From positions 1,236,325 to 1,300,324 of the forward strand of contig NC_089193.1 in assembly GCF_947507565.1 (NCBI RefSeq): DNA of 64,000 bases, read 5' to 3'. Positions 48,101 through 60,100 of the stretch are shown in pieces (positions within the stretch are counted from its first letter, which is position 1; every line of letters begins with the position of its first letter). Made by a program: the position numbers and the translations under genes. The notes below the pieces were generated by a model. The model was given only the letters and a program-made list of their open reading frames with translations. It was not told where the DNA came from and did no database searches. This DNA comes from Oscarella lobularis. Its lineage: Eukaryota; Porifera; Homoscleromorpha; Homosclerophorida; Oscarellidae.

Positions 48101-51100
48101 CGTCTATAATGCCGAATTGTACGAGAACGTCGACATTGGCGAACCGGTCCTTCGCGTCGTCGCGACGGATAGGGATCACGTGGCTGCGATCAGAGATTCA
48201 ATAACGCAAGAAATAATCGGCTATAACATCATCAATGGTTTAGTGAGATACGCAATTTCCGGCGGCGACGACGACGGACAGTTCGACATCGATTCGGCGA
48301 CGGGAGATGTCACAGTTCGAGGCGAACTGAATCGAGAGGCAATGCCTTCCTATTCGTTGACGTTGAATGCGACGGACGGCGGCGGCGTTAGCACTTTCGC
48401 CGTGTTGAGAATCAAAGTCTTGGACGTGAACGATAATTCGCCCGTCTTTTCCGCCTCGCTCTACAACGCGACGATGCCGGAAAATGGGCCGATCGGCGTC
48501 GAAATCGGAACGGTGACGGCGAGCGACGCCGACGTCGGCGTCAACGGCGAATTCGACTACGTCGTCGGCGAGGGATACGGTCGATTCGACGTGAACGCGT
48601 CGACGGGAGTCGTCTTTACGACGGCGACGTTGGATCGGGAAGCGAGGGATGTCTACGACGTCGAGATCGTGGCGAAGGATCGCGGTAATCGGTCGCTTTC
48701 GTCGTCGACGCGCGTTCGAGTTTCGGTGCTCGATTGGAACGATAACGCTCCTCTTTTCCGCGAGCCTCTGTTCAAAGCGAATGCCTCGGAGAATCTTACC
48801 TCGGATTCGTTTGTCGTGCAGACTGTTGCGAGTGACGTCGATTTGGATGAAAACGGTACGATTTTCTTCGAAATAACGGACGGCAATGACGAGGGAAAAT
48901 TCTGGGTGGAGAATTCGACTGGAATCGTACGCGTGGCCACCTATCTAGACTACGAGATGACCAAAGTGTATCGTCTAAAAGTCTTAGCAACCGATCAAAC
49001 CCGGAACTCGTCTTTTCGACTGTCTTCAGAAACGATCGTCCTGATAACGGTTCACGACGTCAACGATAATTCGCCCGAGCTTCTTAGCGACTTTGTTTCG
49101 AATGTTTCTGTAGTCGAGAACGCCCAACCCGGCACTCTCGTTTTCACCGTTTCGGCGACGGATAGAGACAGCGGCCGTAACGGCGAGTTGACGTATAGCT
49201 TCGTTGGAAGTGTGCCTTCGTTCGGTATCAACAGCACGAGCGGCGAAATAACGACGTCGGCGCGTTTGGATAGAGAAACTCGAGACTTCTTTCAACTAGC
49301 AGTGAAAGCAAGCGATTTGGGATCTCCTTCGAAATTCGTCAACGCTATAGTCAATGTAGCCGTTATCGATGTAAACGACAACGTTCCTGTATTTGATTCC
49401 CTCTCCTACGAATTTTCCGTGCCAGAACATTCTGCACTCGGCACTGTTGTCGGAACGATCAGTGCATCTGATCGAGACATAATGGACAACGCGAAACTTT
49501 CCTATTCTCTCCATTCGATGTCCGGCTACGACGAGTGCTTGGCTAAATGCGGCGTTAACTCGAGCTGCTTCGCGGCGTTCAAAGTCACCGGATCTCGTCT
49601 TGATTTTTTAGTTGGTTCCGCGGCGGGAGATGTAAGAGTCGCGGCGGATACGGATCGCGAGAACAAGTCGGCGTACGCGGCTCTGGCTTCGGCCACGGAT
49701 CATCCGACGACGGGCTCCTCGTTGACCGGCTACGCCTGCGTCTTTGTGAACGTATCGGACTCAAACGACCACGCTCCGGAGTTCACCTTGTCGACGTATC
49801 GCGCTTCGCTCGACGAGAATACGAAGGCGGGTGAAACTGTGACTACGATTGAAGCTGTGGATAAGGATATAGGGACGAACGCTGAAGTGGTCTACTCCAT
49901 CGTCGGCGGCTCAGGAAACGGTTTATTTCGTATTGATCCCGTTGGCGGAACTGTCGTCAGCGAAGTCGAATTCGATCGCGAGAGCGGCGACTCCTACTCG
50001 GTCGTCGTACAGGCCGAGGATAAGGGCGACCCGCCGCTCAGCGCGACGGTTAACCTTCACGTTCAAATCGGCGACGACAACGATAACTCGCCGCGCTTCG
50101 TATTCGATTCAGGCCAGTATTATCAGGCGACGATTTTCGAAAATCAACCGTCTGGACACAGCGTCGTTCGTGTGTCGGCAACCGACGCCGACGTCGGTGA
50201 AAACGCTGTTTTGACCTACAGCATTCTATCCGGCGTTGGATCGGAAAATTTTGCCATGAACTCTACAACGGGCGTCGTGACGACGACGAAGTCGCTCGAC
50301 AGAGAGTCGGTTCTTCAGTACAATCTGACAATTTTGGCGGCGGACAGCGGCTCGTCGCCGCAAGTGACTCCCGCCTCGCTTTTCATCATTATCGCCGACG
50401 AAAACGATAACAATCCGACGTTCTTGTCCTCCAACTACACGACGACAATGCGAGAGGAAGTGCCGTCGGGAACGCGCGTTCTCGTCGTTTCGGCCGTCGA
50501 CGTCGACGCCGGTTCGAACTCGAAGGTGAGCTACGTCGTCGACGAGCAAACGCCGATACGAGACGGCCTCGGCGTCGATTCGACGACGGGACTCGTCACC
50601 GTTACGAGCGTCTTGGACCGAGAAATAACCGATCGTCAAACGGCGACGATTTTGGCCGTCGACGAGGGATCGCCGGCGAGAACGGCGACAGTCCGAGTGA
50701 TCGTTCACCTGTCCGACGAAAACGACAATAGCCCGTTGTTTACTCAGGCTGAATTTCCGACGGTCGTTTCCGAGACGGCGGCTCGGGGAACGGTTATTCT
50801 AGAACTCGAGGCGACGGATATTGATGCTGACGTGAATAATTCTGCTATTCGATACGAGTTTTCGAGTGGAAACGAAGAGGGGCTCTTTCAATTGGATTCC
50901 GTCTCGGGAAAAATTTCGCTCGACGGCGTCTTGGATAGAGAGTCGACGGATTTGTACGTGCTCGACGTCGTCGCTCGCGATCTTGGACGAAGTCCGAGGA
51001 GTAGTAGCGCCGTCGTAATCGTCAACGTTCAGAACGAGAACGATAATCGACCCGTTTTCACGAGCGCTCAATACGCGTTCGACGTGGCTGAAAACGAGGC

Positions 51101-54100
51101 GATAGGAGTCCTCGTCGGACGCGTTTCGGCTCAGGACATCGACAATCAGAACGTATCTTATTTGCTTGTCGACGGAAAGGGTTTTTCTGTTGATTCCGTC
51201 AGTGGCGAAGTGGCGACTAACGCGTCGTTTGACTACGAAAAAATTCAAAATATTCAACTCACCGTTCGAGCGTTGGATACGGGTTTGGGAAATTTTACAT
51301 ACACGGACGTCAACGTGTCGATTCGAATCATCGACGTCAACGACAATTCGCCGAAATTCGCTCAGAATTCGTACAACGCCTCTATAGCGGAAAACGTCAC
51401 TTTGGGAGACGAGGTCATTCTTCTGAGGGCGACGGATGTGGACAGAGGAGAAAATTCTCGTCTGTCGTTTTATCTCAATCGGACTCTAGTGGGCGAGAAG
51501 AATCACTTCGCCGTGAATCGAACGACGGGAGCTGTCGTCGTCACAAGCGCGCTCGACCGAGAAACAATCGATTTCTACGAACTGGAAATCGTCGCGATGG
51601 ATCACGGCGCGCCTTCGAGAGCCGCTCTCACGCGCCTCAGCGTTTTCGTTCTGGACGTCAACGATAACTTACCGGTTGTCAACGTATCGAACCCATTTCC
51701 GCAAGTCGTCGAAAACGACGTCGCTTGGCTACTCGTTTCTCAAGTGACGGCGACAGACGTCGACGTGGGACTCAATTCCGACATCGTCTATTCGATATTG
51801 ACCGGCGATCCTCACGGTCGTTTCGCCGTGAACGCGTCCACCGGTGCCGTCTACGCCATCTCGCCGCTCGATCGCGAACAGAATGAAACGTATCATCTAA
51901 TCATCGAAGTATCAGACAGGGGAAACCCGAGGCAACGAGTAACGACGCCAATCGACGTCGTCGTCTTGGACGTCAACGATAACAGCCCGACGTTCGCGCG
52001 CGACGTCTTCGCGGCGACGATCCGAGAAGACGTCATTCCGTCGAGCAGCGTCTTCACGCTCTCGGCGCACGATCCCGACAAGGGAACGAACTCCGATCTG
52101 CGCTACCACATATCGAGAGGTAACGGCGATCAGGCGTTCGCCGTCGACGAAACGACGGGCCTCGTGACGACAAAGAAATTTCTCGATCGAGAGCTCAGGC
52201 AAGACTATTCGCTAGATATTCAAGTATCCGATCGGGGGACGATACCGCGAACGGGCACGACGTCTCTAAATATTACCGTTCTCGACGTCAACGACAACGG
52301 ACCCCAGTTCATTTCGTCGACGTACGACGCTTCGGTGCCGGAGGACGCGGCCGTCGGATACCCGGTCGACGTTCTCGTTGCCACGGACGCCGACGAGGGA
52401 TCGAATGCCGCGCTCACGTACGGCATATCGATGGGAAACGACGACGGAACGTTTCGCGTTGTTCCTGATACCGGTCGAGTCGTATTGAATCGATCGTTGG
52501 ATTACGAGAAGCGCACTTCGTACGTCGTCGCCGTCGTCGTCAGCGACGGCGATTTTTCCGATACGACGACGCTCAGCGTTTCCGTCGTCGATCGCAACGA
52601 TCACCGTCCGGCGTTCGATTTTCCGCTCTACGCCATCACCGTGCCGGCGTCGATCGTTACCGGATCGCAGGTCGCTCGACTCGTCGCCGTCGACGTGGAC
52701 TTTGCGACGAACAGAGGCTCTCTTAGTTATGCAATCGTTTCGGGAAATGACGACAATTTATTCGCCGTCGGTGAGTTTACGGCCATCGTTTCGACGCGGA
52801 GTTCTCTAGCGTCTCGCGTCAATCAGACGTTTTCGTTGAGAATATCGGCAAGCGACGGATCATTGACGTCGCACGCCAATTTAACAATTCGCGTCGTTGA
52901 TGGAAAGCAGCCCGCTTTTGACCGGAACGCGTACGACGTGAACGTCGTCGAGACGACGCCGGTTGATTCCGTTGTGGCGACGCTCTCAGCCAGCGACGCG
53001 ATCGATTTCAACGTGACGACGTCGTCGAACTTCGAGGCGAATTCAACCGGACATCTGTTTTTGAGATCGCCTTTAGATTTCGAGACGAAAACGGCGTACG
53101 GTTTCACGGTGACGGCGATATCGGCCGATCGACGAACGTCATCTGTTTTCGTCTACGTAAACGTCGTCGACGTGAATGACAACGCTCCCGTTTTCGAAAC
53201 GCCCGTCTACGTGGCGTCGATTTCGGAGTCGTCCTCCGTCGGATCGTCGGTAATCGTCGTGACGGCGCGCGACGTCGACTCGGCGGCGAACAGCGTCATT
53301 CAGTACGAACTTCAAAGCGATCCGACCAACTGGTTTGTCATCGACAAAACGTCCGGACTCATCACGACGAAATCAATCGTCGATCGTGAACGCTACGCGA
53401 CGGTCGACCTCAACGTATCGGCAATCAATACCCCCTTCGCGGGCTTCGCGCTCGTTCGCGTAACCATCGAAGACATCAACGATAACAGTCCCGCGTTCGA
53501 CTCGGCTCAGTACGACGCTTCTCTGAGCGAAAACGCGCGTCCAGGCAGCACGGTCGCTCGCCTAACGGCGAACGATCCGGACGCCGCGCTAAACGGAAGA
53601 ATCACCTACGCTATATCGTCGGCGACGGTTGCGGGAGTTTTCGCCGTCAACGAGTCGACGGGCGTCATTCGAACTCTCACGTCGCTCGACAAGGAAATTC
53701 GATCGACGTACACTTTAGGCGTCACGGCGACCGACTACGGATCGCCGTTTCGACGGCAAGGATCGACGGTGATGTACGTGCGCGTGACGGACGTCAACGA
53801 GCTGGCGCCCGTCTTCGATCAACGACCCGAGTATCGTCTCACCGTGCCGGAATCGAATGCCGTCGAAGCCGTCGTCGGCGTCGTGCGTGCCGTCGATCCC
53901 GATACGAATTCGAGTGCGGGCGTCCGATATTTCGTGTCGTCGGGAAACGAGGCGCGGACGTTTCGTTTGGACGGGGCGAGCGGCGCTCTCGTTCTCGCGC
54001 ACTCGCTCGACTACGAGAAAACGTCGACGTATAATCTCACCGTCGTCGCCGTGGACAACGGGTTTCCGCCGCTCAATTCGACGACCATCGTTCGCATTCG

Positions 54101-57100
54101 AGTCGCCAATTTGAACGATCACGTTCCCGTTTTCAATCAATCGTCGTATGAAGCGAACGTGACGGAGAAGGCGACGATTGGTTCGTCGATCGTTCGCGTT
54201 TTCGCCACCGATCCCGATAGTCGTCTCGGCGTCACGTACTTCCTAACGTCGAACGGGTACGGACGCCGAGGCGAAGCGCTTTTCTCTATCGACTCATCGT
54301 CAGGAGTCGTTTTCACGGAATCGACTCTAGATCGAGAACTGAAGAAGATTTACACGCTTCGTGTCACGGCGATCGATTCCGGGTTCGTGCAACGTTACTC
54401 GACGAGCGTCGACGTCGTCGTCGCTCTTCTCGACGTCAACGACAACGCGCCGACGTTCGTCGAGCGTCTCCTCTTCGCCGACGTCTCGCGCTTTCTTCCC
54501 GGTCCTCTCGACGTCGCCTCGTTTCGCGCCACCGATCCGGACGAATTTCACGGAAACGTCGAGTATTCGATCGTCGCTGGAAACGACGCGGGATTATTTG
54601 CGATTGAAAAACGCTGGGGTAACGTCACAACGACGTCGGCGTTAGGCGAAAATATTTCTCCTCTATCAAATCTAACGATTCGTGCGTCGGACGGCGAACT
54701 GAATAGTCAAGCGACTCTGATCGTACACGCGAACTATTCGAGCGACTACTGCTTCGAATCGATCTGCACTCGAACCGAAGCGTCGCCGTGCGGCGACGAA
54801 TGGAAAATTAGTTCGGACGGGAAATACTGCGTGTTTGACTATTGCCTCGGAGGTGACGTCGTCTGTGCGGCGAATCGCTCGTGCGTATCGCCGTCGACTC
54901 CTTGCAACGGGAGCTGTCTGCTTTCGGGAAGCGCGATCTGTTCGTCGATCGGACTGTGTCTTCCCGTCGCAAATCCGAACGACTTCTGCGACGCGAAAAC
55001 GAGAACCTGTTTCGACGGCTACGTTCGAGTGAAGAACGATCTCGGCAGCGAGACGTGTACGAATTCGTCGACGCTAGAAAAAGCGGCGGCGCGTTCCTGC
55101 ACCGATTCCGGATTCGTCTACTGCGTCGAAAAGGAGACTTGCGTTTATTCCGACCCGTCGGGATTGAATCCGTGTCGACTGTGTCCTCTCGGCTATTATC
55201 CGTGTCCGAAGACGTTCGCCTGCGTCGGAAATTTGTCTCATTGCTGTCCGGACGCTCAGGTGTACTGCAATTTGGCCGATCGTTGCATCAACGAAACGGA
55301 TCGATGCGTGTATCCGAACAGCGCTCCGGTCGTGGAAATGTCGACCGTTTTCATGGGCGTCGTGACGGAGGAGATAGCCGATGAAGGGTTATCCGTTGAA
55401 TTTCTTCTCCAGACGAGCGGATACGGCGACGAAAGAAGAGCGACGGCGAGCGACGTCGACGACGATTTGCTCGGCATGGCAATCGTCGGAATCGACGGTT
55501 CGAGCGGGAAATGGGAGTACGCTATCTGTCTCAACTGGACGGACGTTTGTCGCACGAATTCGTGCTGTCTCGATTACGCTAGCGATGATTGGAGAGCGAT
55601 AGAAAACGTTGACGACTCGCACGCGCTACTACTACCTCGCAATTCTCGCCTACGAATCGTTCCGAAGCGATTGTTTCAGGGCGCCGCTTGGCTGCGTTTC
55701 AAGGCGTGGGACGGCAGCGAGGACGGGATTCGAAGTGCGAGTCGACGGCAGGTCGTTCGCTCTTTCGTCACCGTGAACGCGACCGTTCCTTTTAGCAAAA
55801 CGAGCGCTTTCAGCTCGTGGACAGCGATCGCTCTGGCGCTGGTTCATCCTACGCTATTCGTTCCTGCAACGATATCGCCGAGCAATTTGGAAGCGGTTTT
55901 GGAGGACACATTGCCTATAGAAAATGAGGGCTCCACCGTTGTTGATTTGACTAGTGGGATCGATCTTCCCTACCCCGCAATCTACGACGATACTACTGTG
56001 AACAATTTTCCGCCGGAGAGGGCGAATATTCCAAGACATGAATTGAATTTCTATTTCAACCGAGTTCTCGTCGTTAATCGTGCCAATCAATATCGACTCC
56101 AAGCCTACGGCACTGGCACGGCGAAAGGAATCGCCGTTCGGTTCGATCCTTTGAATGCTAGTCGAGGCCGGTGGCAAATATCTCCGTCTGGAAAGACGAC
56201 GACGTGGACGTACTTAGATGCGATTGTCGCTCCCTCGCAGTACGTCCTGCTCAGCGAAAAGGCGCGAATACGTTTCCTTCCCGACCGCGATTTTTCGGGA
56301 AATGCGACTCTAAGAACGAGACCTTGGGACGGCGCCTACAACACGACGATATCAAGGCTAACCGTCGACGGAATTCTCGTCGTATCGCTCATCGATCTGG
56401 AACCGTTTTCTTACGGCGAGGAGCGCGTGACTTCCATCTCGATTACGCCTGTTCCAGACGAGCCGATCGTCGTACAATCAAACGTTCAGTTGGACCCCAT
56501 TTCTTATCGAATCGTATACGAATACGATTATCTCTTTACGACTACAGTGGCGACGAACGAAAGCGAGTTCCGTCGACGAGCGCACGAATTCAAGAACTAT
56601 CTCGTTGTAACGCTAGGCAGCACCGTCGACGTTAGGCGAATCGAAAAAGCCTCCGCTCATGCAGTCGATGTCAGTTTCGAAGTCGATCAAGATCGCTTTA
56701 CCTTCACCGAAGTTTACAATCTAATCAATATGAGACTAACCACGTTGCGTGACGTGTTCGGATTCAATATAACGGATTTCAAAAGAACGGCTGCGTTTGG
56801 ATCGGGTGCAAGTTGTTCCGGTTCCCAATCAGGAAAAATAGCCGGCACTAAGATCGGCGATCTCGTCGCTCGCGCCGTCCAAGACGGCGACGGGAATCGG
56901 CTCGGAGCGGCAATCACGGCGGCTCCGTTTCATCCTCACGGAATTTGGCAGTACACGTCAAATCGTTCGTCTCTCTGGAATCCCGACTCGGTTCTGTGGC
57001 TCACTTTTCCGCCTGTCGTTTCACTAGAACGCGCTTTTCTACTGGGCGCCGACGATCGCATTCGCTTCGTGCCGCGTCCCGAGTATCACTGGAAAATCGG

Positions 57101-60100
57101 CGATCCTTCGACGACGCCTGTTCTGCGATTGAAGGCTTGGGACGGCAGCGCCGGCGGTCGACCCGAAGAACCCAACGTCAATACGGATCCCTTCTTTGAA
57201 ACATCAGCCGGTGTTTTCAGCTACGATGAATTTTCGGCGAGCGCCGTTCGCGTCGGCTGCGACGGCGTACTCGGCTCCGGTTTGGAGTTTGACGCCTGTT
57301 GCGTCTGCGGTGGAGACGGGAGCGCGTGCGTCGGCTGCGATGGCGTGCGCGGATCGTCTCGTCGTCGCGATAGCTGCGATGTCTGCAACGGAAATTCTTC
57401 CCAATGCCTCGGTTGCGATTTCGTTCCGTTTTCTCGTCAAGCGGCGGACGCGTGCGGTATGTGTCGCGGCGACGGCGGACATCCCGTCGACTGCGACGGC
57501 GTTTGCTACGGGACGGCTGTCGTGGACGCGTGCGGCGCGTGCAGCGGCGGAACGACGGGTCGTCGGAGAGACGTCGGCGTCGATTGCGCCGGCACGTGTA
57601 ACGGAAGTGCGATCGTCGACGACTGCGGTGACTGCGTCGACGGAACGACGGGGCGAAAGTACAACGAAGCGAAAGACTGCCGCGGGATATGCAACGGTCC
57701 CTACATCTTCGATCCTCATTGTGGTTTATGTCAGCACGAGAATCTCACGACCGACTATCGGGACTGCGCTGGGAAATGCTTTGGATTGGCCAAATTGGAT
57801 GCGTGCAGTCGCTGCTACGACGACCCGTCGAAAGCGAATGCGACGCTCGACGTGTGCGGCGTCTGCGACGGCGACGGAACGACGTGCGACGGTTGCGACG
57901 GCGTCGCGGCCAGCGGTCTCGCGATTGATCGATGCGGCATGTGCGGCGGCGACGACTGCTCGTGCTTCGAAATCGCAAGCATCGAACCGCGTCGAGGACC
58001 GGCACGCGGCGGGACTAGCATAACAATACACGGCGCTGGTTTCTCGTTTGCCGTCGCGAATCCGCTTCCGAGCCAAGGTCGAGATCAATGCGGGGGAATT
58101 AGCACGGACGTGCGCGGCGATCGGATTCGAGCGCGATGCAAATTCTACTCGCCGCTTCAACAGTGGGAAGGAAGCGCCGTGCTGATCGACCATCGAACGA
58201 TTGTGTGCACGACGCCGGACAAGAGAGGCGCTTCGAGATCGGTGCAGAACTTCCAGGTTCAAGTCAGCGTCGGAGCGGGAGACTTCACGCCGCGCGGTCC
58301 CACGTTTACCTACGACGATACGGATAGTATGACGGTGACGGAGATAGTACCGCATAGAGGGGTTTTCGACGTCGAGGAAGAGGTATCCGTTATTGGGACG
58401 AACTTTATTGACTCGAAAGAAGCTCACTGTCTTTTCTGCGACGTCGCCGAGTGCGGCGGCGGCGGCGGCGGCGGCGGTGGCTTCGGAAGCGATTGCATCG
58501 CCGTTCCAGCTCGTTTCAACTCGTCGTCGGAGTATCGCTGCTTTATTCCGTCTTTTTCCCACTCCTGCCAAATTGCCGTCAATCTGACGTTCGACGGGCA
58601 GCGCTCAGGAATAATCGCTTCCGCGGCGAAACGATTCACTAAATACGCTTCGGCGCCTGTCGTCGTCAACGTGACATTCAGCGACGATGCGAATTCGCTT
58701 CGAATACGTTGGGACAAGGCGATTGAAAGCGCCACCGCTCTCGATTGCCGTTCGCTTTTCGACGACGCGTCGTTTCGACTCGTCGGCGGTGACGCGTCGT
58801 CGTGCGCGTACGAAAACTACGAACAGCGCGTCGTGCGCGTTCTCGTCGGCGACGCGGGAACGATTCGCGTCGGCACGTCGATCGGATTTCGCTACGATTT
58901 CGTGCGAGCGCGAAACGAAACGTTCGCCGAATACGCTCGCAACGCGAGCGGAGTCGTTGCCATCGCCGCCGCCGCGTCGTCGAATCGTTTACGACCGGTC
59001 GCCGTCATCGACGGCGATTCTTTTGTTCCGATTTGCGGCACGTTCGTCGTAAGTGGCGACCGATCGTACAACACGGGATACGGCAATGCGATGTTCGATT
59101 GGTCGATCGCAACGACAGACAGCACCATTTCTCGTTTCAAATCTCTTCAAACCGAGCTCGCCGCTCAAGGAAAATACGCGTCCAATATTCGTCTCTATGC
59201 CAATCTATTCATCCCGAACATTCAATATTATCTTGAGCTTCGAGTTACGAACGTTTTGGGAGTGACGAGCGACGTCGTTCGTCTTTCTCTCATTAAATCG
59301 TCGGCTCCTTTGCCGACAGTAGCGATACGTCCACTGTCGCCGCCTGCAATCGTATCGTCGGAACGATACGTTTTTTACGCCGAAGCGCGGCTGTCCCACT
59401 GTTCGAACGCTGCGTCGTTGACGTACGCGTGGTCTATCGTTCGCCTGGCGGCGCGACGAGACGACGTCGACTCGGTCGTCTCCCTGAGCGAGTCGAAATC
59501 AAACGTCTCCGCGCTCGTCGTTCCAGCTTACACCTTCGAGACGGGGAACTCTTATAGAGTCCAAGTCGACGTTTTCTCCGGTGCGACGAAAGCGATTGCC
59601 GACGTCGTCGTCGTTCCCGTCAGCGGCGACATTCGGGCGATCATCGAGGGCGGAAATCGGGACGTTGGCCGGGACGAAGTTTTCCGTTTGGATGCGAAGC
59701 TTTCCGTCGATCGCGGACGAAGCGACGTCGACGCCGCGTTCGCGTGGGAATGCTTTTGGGGAAGCGTCGTCTGTTTCGACGTCGACGATCCGAAACGGGC
59801 GCCTCTTCTCGACGACGGGGCGACTCGACGGTTCGTCGACGTCGATGCCGCGCGTCTGGAGCCCGGCGAAACGTATCGATTCGCCGTTCGCATTTCGAAG
59901 GGTTCGCGCGTCGCTTCCGCTGAAACTTTGGTTACGATTTCGCCCGATCGACGTCTTCCCGTCGTCAAAATTTTGCCGGTGTATACGACGTTTTGGGTCG
60001 GTGAGAGATTGGTATTGAAGAGCGACGTCTGGTCTTCTCTACCTGTTCTGAACTGTATCTGGCAAGTGGAGAAATTTCCTGGTAGTGGCTTCATCGATCT

